DNA of 64,000 nucleotides, taken from Diphasiastrum complanatum. Its lineage: Eukaryota; Streptophyta; Lycopodiopsida; Lycopodiales; Lycopodiaceae. A model generated the notes under the pieces. It saw only the letters and a list, made by a program, of their open reading frames with translations. It searched no databases and had not been told where the DNA came from. This document shows positions 1 through 10,800 of this stretch, in pieces. The DNA is taken from positions 16,933,353 through 16,997,352 of the forward strand of contig CM055105.1 in assembly GCA_029204225.1 (NCBI GenBank), given 5' to 3'. The position numbers were made by a program, and so were the translations under genes. Within the stretch, counting starts at the first letter, position 1; every line of letters begins with the position of its first letter.

Positions 1-1872
1 TGATAATAACTATTGACATTTATAAAGAATATGTCTATCAACACAATTTCAATGTCGTATTATGCAAGTGATGTTATTCGAGGAATACTTTGTAACTTAA
101 ATCTATTTTTAAGTATTATGCGAGTGATGTTATTTGGGGATTATTTTTCTATCTCTCATAAATGGAGTCTTTGATAGAAGCAATGCAATAATAGTATCAT
201 ATACATATGTTCATGCTTTGATACATGTCATGATGTTATGGATATCCTTTTTTGACCTTGTTATATTAGTTGTTGTTGGACACCTGAAAGTATATGCACT
301 ATACAAGTCAATGTTGTGATTGCATTAATTACAACTAGTTGTATTTCATTGAATGATAAATACCTGTATGCAACTCATGACTTATAAAACATCTATCTAA
401 TTGTCAACATAATTTGCAAATATCTATAGACAAAGAATTTTGTATGTGTGAAGGAAATTTTATATTCATTGTCCAAATACTTGGAGCATTGAATTTAATT
501 CTTGAAGTTTCAAATAATCTTGACAATCACTAACTAAGCCGTAATACATAATTCTATTTGAAAACACATATGTTTGTATGCATTTAAGATTTCAAAATGA
601 TTTACAAGTTCCTATCACAAAAAACTTCATGAATTGAACTTATCAAGCTATAGTATTCTATTTCTCATGGAACTCAAACTCTACTACACTATATTTAGTA
701 CACCTTTCATTGCACTTGTGAAAATATATGGCTCCAATTCCCATGTTTCCAAAAACTTTCTTAGCTTTCTTTTGTGCTGCAAATCCTAGCCATGTAGTGA
801 TTCAATCTATGGCAACATACATCTCTGGATTACAAGAGCATCATTAGCATTTATCTTTCTAAGGTTCATTCGTCCATTGCGAGTGACAAGAAAACATGTT
901 GCAATTGTCTAGATGCAGTTGATGCAAAATAAAAAAAGTTTATGATTTTTTGAAAAGGATTTGTACATAAAGATAATAGATACTAGTGTGGTTCCTTTTG
1001 AAATCAAAAATTGTTTTAGAATGTGTACGCACAAATGACCTATATGAAGGCAAGATTCTTTGATTACAAATTAAAAAAATTTAGCTTATGAACTCAAACA
1101 TAGAAAAGGGATCAGATTAATATGCTCTCTAATTTTGAAGAATCAGATGAAGAATACCTCTATAGTTATTCAAATTGATTTCTTATAACCGAGAGTTATC
1201 GATGTTTTGAGATAAACAATATTTTTCTAGTTGTCCTAAGACAAATCTATAAGTGCTTCAAGTAGCACAATCTTTTACCTCTTAGAATACAAGTGATGCC
1301 AATTATGCATAATGCATATGTGACATGTGGGACAATCGTATTAACAACTCAAGAAACTAAAACCTCAGAGTGGATTCCCAACTTAACACTTAGTCTACTC
1401 ATTCTAACCAACACGTCTACATAGAAAGCCAACATCAAAAGATTGACTAGCCAAGCCATTCATCACATTATAATAAAATCAACTTAACTAAAATTAGCCA
1501 AGCATCCATTCACAAGGTAAGCAACCACAAGTAGAGTCATATTTGTAGAATCTGAAGTCAACCCAATCCAACTTGTTCAAATTGAAACAAGCCCCTAAGT
1601 GCAATGGCAAGCTAGATACATTCTGATTAGGAGCCTTGTAGTTGTTTGAAATGTGGGTGGAGATGGGTCCTTCGCAAGCATCTTCTCGAGGTTGGAAGCA
1701 TATTTTTCTATAGCTGCCCTAGGTGATTCTTCTATGTCAATAAAGTCACTCATGATTTAGTGGTACAACTCTTTAAACAAGAGCTTAGGAGCTTTCGATA
1801 TCAAAAATGTTACAGACTACTCTTGTGTGCACTTCAACATGATGTGCATGAATAAAAAGTGGTAACTAAAGG
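1..1872. other. AT-rich intergenic DNA, no gene seen
   Basis: No open frame with recognisable motifs, no LTR and no obvious repeat was found. The only ORF above 60 codons (134-319) is hydrophobic and low in complexity, and looks like chance. The segment precedes the broken protease gene at 1873. Confidence 0.6.
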
Positions 1873-3420
1873 TTGTCTCCTCCCCATTCACTTTCTAAAT
1901 CCCCTTCCAACTCTCCTAAATTAGTTTCTAAAACTTACCTATCTCCTCCACTATCTCCACCAAAATCTCCTTCAAAATCAATTGAACAGTCCACAAAACT
2001 CTCTTCTCCACCTTGTCCTGATGGTGAAGATTTAGATTCATTTTTAAATGTTCAAATCATTACTTTTTTCTCGGAGGATAGATTAAAATCTGTATATTTA
2101 TCTCTTCCTGCACCTCCTTAATTATCTTTTGTAGAATCTAATAAATATGTTCAGTATGATCAATTACTTTTTCTCTCATCTTAAATCTTTCGACAAGCAT
2201 TACAATTTTCACCCCTTACAAAAGTCAATAATATCCAGACTACACTAGACACAAGTGAAGTAGAAAATAGAGATAAAATGTTAGGGGATGATCTAGGAGT
2301 GGAGTTGACTCGGTATTTTCTAGAATTTCATCAGACACCAATTTTTGTAGAATTAGAATTATTACCTATTCATTTTCTTAATAGTATTTATTATCCCCAA
2401 TTTAAAGAAAATTATCTTAATGGATACGTGACAAATGTGCCTTGATTATGGCAACATACATATACAACTAAGTAAGCTTTTTGTTATTCAAAATTTAGCT
2501 ACTGCTATAATACTTGAGTTTATCTTGACTCACATGTTTATTTGTTATTGCAGTGGACATTGGAGTGTATATGTTTTGGCATTATATGTAAATAGCGATG
2601 ATATATGCAACCCAGTGTGCATAAAAATGAATTCAATCTTGCACACACACAAGGCTGCAAAATAACATACGGATGTTGATAGAATTCTTTCCAATGTCAA
2701 GTGCAACGACATACATGAAACTGGAGTAAATAGATGCAAAGGTGATTCAAATCTGACTATTGGTTTCACGTGAGTTTTAATTTCTTGTTTATTACTAAAG
2801 CTCACGGCGCCGTGCATTGAAACGATATCTTATTTTTTTATTTTTTAATTTCCAATATCGTTTGGAAGCATTTGCAATCTTTATGATGTTTCATTCTTAT
2901 CCTCATGCGTTGAAATGATTTCCCATCATACTCTAGTGCATTAACACATTTTTTTATTTTCTTTTTATTTTGCAGTCCTCCCAACAACAAGATAGTGTTA
3001 GTTGTGGATGGTATACAATCTTCAATACCAAATCATTTTTTATCTAGCTCGCTCAACATGACCCTATTTTCGATATACAGAAGGTCATATATATATTTAA
3101 AATTTTTAGGTGAATTAAGTATTGTCAGTCATCAAATTATCCTTGTATTATTCATGACATATGTTTCTAATACAAATTTTCTTATGATATTTGTTTTCTC
3201 AGTTTCACAAGGGATCTGGCGTTTTTGGCATGAAGCATTAAGGATATTGGTGGAAAATTCCTACCCTATAGATATTCCCGATGCTAGTCCTGCAAAGCTT
3301 CTTCCATCTAGAGAAATGGATTTAGAGATCATAGAGCCAAAAATAGAGATAAAGAACAATGAATGGCCTCTCTTCATGTGGATGAGCCATTATGCATTTC
3401 ACATGTACAGAATTATTTTA
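1873..3420 (+). pseudogene. ULP2-like SUMO protease (C48) relic, copy 1
   Basis: ULP2-type proteases are nuclear cysteine proteases that remove SUMO; plant transposons often carry captured copies. One frame runs from 1873 through a Ser/Pro-rich tail (SPPHSLSKSPSNSPK) into a region resembling the start of the peptidase domain (YLNGYVTNVP near 2410). Stops interrupt it at about 2119, 2182 and 2426. Apparent introns are 2472-2553, 2770-2975 and 3084-3202, all GT-AG. Exon 2 carries the catalytic His as HWSVYVLAL. Exon 3 carries Gln and Cys as QQQDSVSCGWYTIF. The expected catalytic Asp position reads KMNS, so Asn. A fourth exon follows from 3203. Copy 2 at 19.5 kb shares the intron positions. Several stops argue against function. 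The family call is fairly firm; the mobile carrier is unknown. Confidence 0.7.
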
Positions 3421-3549
3421 TACAAATATAAAGAGATTTTATTATATTCAATCATCTTGAATTTCGATATTTGTTCGTACATGTTTGTATTTGAGGTTCT
3501 TATTTCAAGTTCTAAGTGAGATAAAGCTTGTCCTCATGATCAAACCTTT

Positions 3550-3767
3550 GTTTTTCATAGCCTTGGTCTGCCTTGCCTTTACCATGGTTTTTTTTTTCAA
3601 ATAAGTTCAGAAGATAATCTGATTGAACCTTTGCCACAACCAATCCAAATATGTGGCATAAGTTCACTCAGATTTGTTGTAGCAAAGCTTCAATCAGATC
3701 ATCTTCTGAACATATCCAAATATGCCAAGACAAGGACAATATAGACCAAGGCAATGAAGATAAAAAA
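3550..3767. repeat. Long imperfect foldback (hairpin 1)
   Basis: Arms of about 95 bases around a short loop. The left arm (about 3550-3648) contains CATAGCCTTGGTCTGCC and GTTCAGAAGATAATCTGATT. The right arm (about 3664-3767) contains their near-perfect reverse complements, AATCAGATCATCTTCTGAAC and TAGACCAAGGCAATG. Pairing persists almost to the centre. The size fits a microRNA-precursor-like hairpin or a small foldback/MITE element. No terminal target duplication was identified. Confidence 0.75.
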
Positions 3768-3858
3768 TACAGCTGATATCGGTTCAGCACGCAAGGCTTT
3801 GATTACACTTAATGACTAATAATAGTCTATACTAATATGTGTGGGATTGTATTTCAAT

Positions 3859-4138
3859 GTTTGATCATTCCTTTTGATCCTAAATTGCTATTCTAGATCA
3901 AGATTTTGTAACTAGTTTTGCAATAGATAGGTGCATCAAGTAATCAATCACTGTTCGAGTCTTGTATATTTTCATTTATTGTCCTTAGTACTGAAGTTCC
4001 AAAAAATGAGCCTACAAAAGACTCAAAGAGTGAGTGATTGATTGATCTATCTATCTATTGCAAAACTAGACTCCAATTCCTTGATCTAGATTGACAATTT
4101 AGATCACATAATCAAAAGCAATAGAAAAATGATCAAAA
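3859..4138. repeat. Long imperfect foldback (hairpin 2)
   Basis: A second foldback lies 90 bases from the first. The left arm (about 3859-3965) includes ACTAGTTTTGCAATAGATAG and TTCTAGATCAAG. The right arm (about 4017-4138) includes CTATCTATTGCAAAACTAGA and CTTGATCTAGATTG. The arms are about 100 bases and the loop about 50. It abuts the first recognisable gypsy sequence at 4141. Its sequence differs from hairpin 1. Confidence 0.75.
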
Positions 4139-4189
4139 AAGCTTTTGTAGTTGCTGATGACGTGGACTACTACCTGAAGTTCGTGAATT

Positions 4190-4690
4190 ACAATATGGGT
4201 ACAAAGAGTTTAGACTCTTATATCCAAGAATTCATGGACCTATGGAATAAGGTTCCATCATTTGATGCGAAGTTGGCATTATGGTAGCTTGTCCTAGGTT
4301 TGCCAGCCGACTATCAAAACGAATGCAGGCGAAATGTGCTTCAAAACCTTGAAGATGCGTTTCGGATTGCGAAACCATATGATTCCACAATAGTGGCATC
4401 CAGAAAGCAATTTGCGCAAATTCCAACCACTTTGAAAACCAAGAAGGGTAAGAAGCGCGGTCCAGACCAAGCAAAATATTTTGACGAATTAGATCAAGCA
4501 GCATCGGAACCCAGGAAGCCGAAGAGAAAAGATTCAAAAAATCTATGTCCCGGGAAAACGCTAAAAGAGAGAACTTATGTTTTGTCTATAAGAAGCCTGG
4601 ACATATGATGAAATTTTGTCCAGAAAGGAAGAAAGTGTCTGCTCACATGATTGAAATCCCAGAGGAAATGATAAGACTTTGGAAATTAAC
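4190..4690 (+). pseudogene. gag: Gypsy-1 gag remnant
   Basis: Gag forms the retrotransposon particle and binds its RNA. The frame contains SLDSYIQEFMDLWNKVP and LGLPADYQNECRRNVLQ, typical of the plant gypsy gag core, with an in-frame TAG near 4287. A basic stretch (KKGKKRGPDQ) follows. After a frameshift there is a zinc knuckle read as CFVYKKPGHMMKFC near 4585-4626. Its second Cys is replaced by Tyr, so metal binding is probably lost. The stop codons and the damaged knuckle mark it as dead. Confidence 0.75.
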
Positions 4691-4779
4691 CTGACTGATT
4701 GTGAGTGTGAATGTTCTTTTAGTACTACTTCTTTCTTGCCTAATGAACTTTTCCATTTAATTGACACAGTTAAAGATCC

Positions 4780-6700
4780 AGAAGTGAGTATTTTATTGGA
4801 CAGTGGTTCAACTCATAATTTTATTGATTCTCATCTTGTGTAGAAACTCAGCTTGGAAACTGAAGCCAGCAATCATAGATATAAAGTTTATCTAGCTTCA
4901 GGAGTAGAGTTGGAGACTTGGAACGTGAAAGTCCCGAAGCTCCAAAATTTGATGCAAGGACACACAAAATTAGTTAATTTTCATGTTTTAGACCTAGCTC
5001 GTACTGATTTAATCTTAGGTTACGAATGGTTATTTCGTAAATCGCCTTCTCTATTGATTGATTTTGAGAAGCATGTTCTCACGTTCAAGGAGGGCGATAA
5101 GGTAGTTACATTATTTGGTAGTAATTTTGTACGTCCGTTGGATCAGATTTCTACAGTTAATAAAATGGAAGCATTGGATTATTCTGAGTATGCAGTTTTT
5201 TCAATTTATGCTATTCTAGTTGTGGATGTTCCTGAAATGAATCTAAATGGTTGTGAATTCTCAACAATTCTTAATTCAGTAAATTTAGATCATGAACAAG
5301 CAGTGAAAGAACAGATCATAAATGAATTTAGGGATGTTTTTGCATCTGAATTATCTCATGGTTTACCACCATCTAGGTCAGTAGACCACATAATTGAGTT
5401 AATTCTAGGAAGTCAACCTGTCTCTAGACAACCTTATAGGTTCTCTCAGAAAGAGGAGACAGAGATTTCAAATAAAATAGAAAACTATCTGAGGATGGGA
5501 CATATACAACCTAGTAAATCACCATGGGACACTCTTGTTCTTCTTAAAGCAAAGAAAGATCGAGGTTTCCGGATGCGTGTCGATTACAAGGGGCTTAATA
5601 AAGTGGATGACCTTGTAGATTGCTTGGGTGGAGCACAGTATTTCACCAAGATAGATTTCAAGATAGGGTATTATCAAATAAGTTAAGTCAGAAGATGTCC
5701 AAAAGACATGATTTTGTTCTAGATTTGGTCATTATGAGTTTCTAGTGTTGCCATTTGGATTAACGAATGCTCCAGCAACATTCCAGCAAATGATGAATGA
5801 TTTATTTCGTCCATATTTGGGGAAGTTTGTGGTTGTATTCTTAGACGACATTCTCATATACAATAAATCCTTGGTGAAACACGTAGAACACTTAAAAATC
5901 GTCTTGATGAAGCTCCATCGGGAGTTACTCTACTCTAAAGAGTCCAAGTGTGAATTATTTAAGCAAGAGTTGTTTTATCTTGGTCATAAGATCACAGTGA
6001 ATGGGATCAAGATTGAAGAAGATAAAATCAAGATTGTGATTGAGTGGCCAATTCCGAGAACTGTGAGGCAGGTAAAGTCTTTTAAGGTTTTACACTTTTC
6101 TTCAAAAGATTTATTGAGGATTATGCTAAATAGCAGCACCGCTTAATAATTTGACAAAAGGAATTGTTAATAAAAAGAAAAAGAGAAATCAACCTAGTCT
6201 GCCTATTGTTTGGAACGAGGAATTGAATCAGTGTTTTGAGAAACTTAAAACAATGATTGTTTCAGCTCTTGTGTTACAAATTGCAAATCCAAATTTACCT
6301 TACGTCGTGAGAACGAACACATGTTGCAGTTGGAGCGGTTCTTTACAAATGGATAGGCCACTAGCGTTTGAGAGCAAAAAATTCACTGGTCCTCAGTTGT
6401 ATACTACGTAGAAAAAGGAATTGTTTGCTGTAGTCCATGCACTTAAAACTTGGAGACACTACTTGAATGGTAGTAAGTTTGTAGTGTATACGGATCACCA
6501 GCCTCTTAAGTATTTTTGTAATCCACATGATCTTCGGGGGAGAAAAGCTTGATGGGCTGAATTGATGCAAGAATTTGATCATGAAATCTGTTACATAAGA
6601 GGCAGCTCTAATCAAGTTGCAGATGCTCTTAGTCGGATCAGTGAACTGAACGAGTTGTCATTCACCCAGATTTCTACGGATATATCTTTCGTTGAGAGGA
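4780..6700 (+). pseudogene. pol: Gypsy-1 protease, reverse transcriptase and RNase H remnant
   Basis: The aspartic protease motif LLDSGSTHNFID lies near 4795, followed by an in-frame stop at about 4841. Reverse transcriptase begins with NEFRDVFASELSHGLPP and continues to RMRVDYKGLNK (about 5600). About 13 residues that normally follow are missing before VDDLVDCLGG. A frame break comes at about 5684. The next frame (5745-6146) has LPFGLTNAPATFQQMM and the catalytic box FLDDILIY. RNase H is seen as YTDHQPLKYF (about 6490) and ADALSR (about 6620). At least four stops or shifts separate the pieces. It encoded the copying enzymes of the element but cannot do so now. Confidence 0.85.
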
Positions 6701-6839
6701 AAATATGAATCAGATTCCCATTTTGGTCACATTTGGAACATTGTTCAGACAAGAAGAAATGTGGACAGTGTTGAGTCAGAAACACAGGGGATTCAACTCA
6801 CTAAGAAAGATAAGAAGATTGTAGACAGTTCACCATTCG

Positions 6840-6949
6840 ATATGGATTACTATTTCGGAATGGGAAAGTTTGCGTACCTGATGATGATGAGCTCAAACAA
6901 AAGATTTTGTTTGAATGTCATGACATACCCTGTGCAAGACATCCTGATA
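6840..6949 (+). pseudogene. pol: Gypsy-1 integrase, N-terminal piece before the Copia-A insertion
   Basis: The frame reads through VPDDDELKQKILFE and ends in CHDIPCARHPD, the start of the HHCC zinc-binding domain of gypsy integrase. The DNA is cut after the sequence TGATA at 6945-6949. The same TGATA is found at 13262-13266. Counting the target once, the reading frame continues without a shift into the piece at 13262. Confidence 0.8.
6945..6949. repeat. Target-site duplication TGATA, left copy
   Basis: The five bases TGATA immediately before the left LTR match 13262-13266 immediately after the right LTR. This is the 5-bp duplication expected from LTR-retrotransposon integration. Confidence 0.9.
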
Positions 6950-7811
6950 TGATAAATTTTACAGTTTTTAGGACAATAATGATTGTACTTTACAATGATA
7001 GAGAGTTATTGGTTGCTTAATCAATGAATCTATCAAGTTCTACACATTAGATCTTGATCTAGATTCACTACACTTGGATTTAAGCAAGAGCAATGGATCA
7101 ACACATCATTTTTTAGTGAGAGCGGCTTCACACGTGTGGAGTACTGTCCACTGTACGGCCTGCACCTGAAACAACAAGTACAATGATACTAGATAGCAAT
7201 CATGCATAAAAATCACAAGACAAATGACTAGAAATCTCACAAAAGTGTAGAGTGCAAAAGTCTCATCAATTTTCTTAGCAAAATGATGATCCTTTTATGG
7301 ATCAAGTACATCCATGAGTCTGGTACAGTCCAGCAGGCCTTCACACGTGTGAAGAGTGCCACATCACTCATATCTATCCATTTGATCCATCCTTGATCCT
7401 TATCCAATAGTTGACCTTCTAGAATATGACTAAAATCCAAAAAGCTAGTCTCCTAGAATATAGGAATATTCCCTACAAAATAGGATCTAAGGAAAATGGT
7501 CAACTCTTATCTTCTAGTACTCTATACACACATGTGAACATCCACTTGCCATGTGGGAGCATTTACTCATGCACATGCAAGGAAAAGCTAATTTGTAGGT
7601 GACTAGTCAACTTGACTAAAAACTAGTCATTTCATGTTCACACTAACTAGAATGATACAAAATCAATTTGGATATATACAAACATGAAAAGTACATCCTT
7701 TCACACATGGGAACATGCTCCACACGTGTGAAATCATATCATCAACATATTCTAATGTTTGATCAATATTTACATGAACCAATGTCAAGTGAGAAGTGAC
7801 AATTTTCAACA
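6950..7811 (-). repeat. Copia-A 3' LTR
   Basis: This LTR begins on the minus strand with TGTTGAAAATTG at 7811 and ends TTTATCA at 6950. It has three CACGTG cores (7131-7136, 7344-7349, 7723-7728), each in a CACACGTGTG context; such G-boxes are plant bZIP/bHLH sites. It appears identical to 12400-13261. Confidence 0.93.
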
Positions 7812-7822
7812 CTCCTCCTCAC
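7812..7822 (-). other. Copia-A polypurine tract
   Basis: On the minus strand GTGAGGAGGAG abuts the TG that opens the 3' LTR. This is the expected plus-strand primer for reverse transcription. The pol stop codon overlaps its upstream side. Confidence 0.85.
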
Positions 7823-7824
7823 TT

Positions 7825-10800
7825 CTAACTTGGCAAATCTAGTGTACATCTATCTACAATTCCAAGAGCATATCTTAACTTAAAAAATGGATCTTTGGAC
7901 AATGGTTTGGTTAAGATATCAGCTATGCATTCGGATGATGGTACATGATGTAGTTGCACTTCCTTGGATTGTACCTTCTCCCTCACAAAGTGGTGAGCTA
8001 TCTCAATATGCTTTGTTCTAGCATGGAAGATAGGATTTGAAGCAATTTGTTGAGAAGCTTGATTGTCACAAAATATGTAAGGGATCTCCTCGGCCTCTAG
8101 CACATGTAGTTCCATCAAGAGTCTTCTTAGCCATAAGAGCTCTTTGGTTGTTGAAGTCAATGCCTTGTACTCGGCTTCACAAGAAGATAGTGAGATTGTA
8201 TCTTGCTTTTTGGAAAGCCAAGATATCACTCCTCCACAAAGAAATGTTGCAAATGCACTAATGGACTTCCTATCCATCTTGTCACCTGCAAAATCTGAAT
8301 CCGAGTAGGCTCTCAAGTGCAAGTTAGATCCTTCATAAAGTATACCAAAAAATCTAGTACTAGAAACATATCTAAGTACTCTCTTGGCACTTTTCCAATG
8401 ATGAATTAAAGGAGCTTGCATACTTTGACTCAACTTGCTTACACAAAAACTTAAGTCAGGTCTAGTGATGGTTAAATAGATTAGAGAGCCTATAAGCTTC
8501 CTAAAGAGAGTGATGTCCTCAAAGGATGCTTCATCACCTTCATTAGTTGCTTTCACAACATGCTCCATAGGGGTGTCAATCCCCTTACAATCTTTCATAC
8601 CAAATCTTTCAAGAATGGAAGTAGCATACTTAGATTGACTTATGAAAGTACAATTGCTACTTCTAGACACTTCTATCCCAAGTATAAACTTTAGGAAGCC
8701 TAGATCTACCATCTTGAACTCACTAGATAAGTCAACTTTTACTTTGCCTATGCCATCATCATCATTTCCTGTCATAATGATGTCATCAACATAAAGAACC
8801 AAAATGATGATCTTTCCTTCATTACATTTGAAATATAAAGAAGGTTCATAAGCACTTAGTACAAAGCCAAGGGAATAGAGAAAATCATGCAACCTAGAGT
8901 ACCAAGCTCTAGGTGCTTGCTTCAAGCCATATAGGCTCTTCCTTAAGTAGCACACCTTTTGCTCCTCACCAATCTTGATGAAGTCCTCGGGTTGCATCAT
9001 GTAGATTTCCTCTTCTAAGAAGCCATTCAAGAAGGCATTTGTCACATCCATTTGGTAGAGATCCCATTTGAACAAAGTAGCAATGCAAATGATTAATCTA
9101 ATAGTTACAAGCTTAGCTACAGGTGCAAATGTTTCTTCATAATCCAATCCTTTTATTTGAAGAAATCCCTTAGCAACAAGCCTAGCTTTGTATTTACTAA
9201 TAGATCCATCTTGATTGTACTTAATTCTATAAATCCACTTACATGCAAGTGGTTTCTTTCCTCTTGGAAGATTTACAAGATTCCAAGTATGATTTTCTTC
9301 TAATGCATCATACTCTACTTGCATTGCATCTCTCCAAACTTTAGATTTACATGCTTCTTCAAAAGATGATGGTTCTTCAATCAATGTAGCTAAAAAAGAG
9401 TAAGAGGTAGAAGATGTAGAGCCTTCCTTTTGCTTTCCCTTGTCCACATAGGTAAGCCTTGAGGGCTCGGCCTTGCTCCTTGATGATCTTCTTGGCCCCT
9501 TTTGACTTGGATCCAAATCTCCATCCTCGGGTTTGTCATGATCCTCCTCGGGTTTGTCAAGATCCTCCTCGGATTTGTCAAGATCTTCAATGCACAATGG
9601 GTTAGATCCATTTGACAAGCTCTTAGCAAATTGTGACTCATCAAAAAGTACATCCTTGCTTACCTTTACTTTCTTGGATGTAGGATCATATATCCTATAT
9701 CCCTTGCTATTTTCTCCATAGCCAACAAAGATTCCTTTGAAGGAGGTAGCATCTTCTTTCCTTCTAGTCTCCAAAGGAATGTGTACATAACAAGTACATC
9801 CAAAGATCTTAAAATATTTTACATTGGGTTTCTTATCAAACAAGGCTTGATAAGGTGAGATCCCATCTATAGCACTACTAGGAAGTCTATTACACAAATA
9901 ATTAGCACATGTTATGGCTTCTCCCCAAAATGAGATGGGAAGTGATGCATCAAGCCTCAAGGACTTTGCACACTCACATAGACTCCTATTTTTCCTCTCG
10001 GCCACCCCATTTTGTTGAGGGGTGTAGGAACAAGTGTATTGTAACTTAATACCATTGATCTCACAAAAGTCTTTCATTTTATTGGAGGTGTACTCTCCTC
10101 CATTATCACATCTTAGTGCTTTGATAGAAGTACTAAGTTGTTTCTCTACTAGAGACTTGAACTTAATGAAAGCTTCATAAACAAGACTTTTCTTTGATAG
10201 TAACTCAATCCATGTGAATCTAGTACAATCATCTATAAAAGTTACATACATCAAGGCACCTCCATTACTTGCATGTGAAAAACTATGTACATCAGAATGT
10301 ATGAGATCCAAGGGAGAGAGAGATCTTGATGAAGATTTCTTGTAAGAAGATTTGTGTGACTTTGCAAGGCCACATGCCTCACACATTTTTCCACACTTCT
10401 TGAAAGCTCTTGGTAGGCCGAGAGCTAGTTCCTTGCTTGCCATTGACTCCATAGATTGAAGATTAGGATGGCCTAATCTCTTATGCCAAAGCTCCACTTG
10501 AGTTAGCTCCTCCCTAGCCAAGTTCACACTTTCACTTGCAACATTAGCATCCAACTTGAAAAGTCTCCCTTGCTTAATGCCACTAGCTATGCACTTATCA
10601 TTTTTCAAGATGGAACAAACTCCATTCTTGAAATGTACATCTAGTCCATTGTCCATTAATTGTCCTACACTAAGCAAGTTTCTTGAAATGGTAGGAACAT
10701 ACAAAACATTATCTAGATCTATCCTTTTAGATGTGCCTAAACAAAGAGGTATAGATCCTATGCCATCTATCTTGCATGCTTGATCACTAGCAGTGTATAT

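Larger units (their letters stand above)
4141..6949 (+). mobile_element. Gypsy-1, 5' part of a Ty3/gypsy element split by Copia-A
   Basis: Gag, protease, reverse transcriptase, RNase H and the start of integrase follow in gypsy order on the plus strand, with many stops. The element stops at 6949 inside integrase and resumes at 13262, so it was already in place when Copia-A landed. No 5' LTR is recognisable upstream; hairpin 2 lies there instead. Confidence 0.85.

Noticed and set aside
1873-2121. Ser/Pro-rich ORF as an independent gene
   Set aside because: It is in the same frame as the following protease relic and is better read as its N-terminal tail.
7237-7440. 67-codon ORF present twice (also 12687-12890)
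   Set aside because: It lies within the two Copia-A LTRs and is duplicated simply because they match; no sign of coding.
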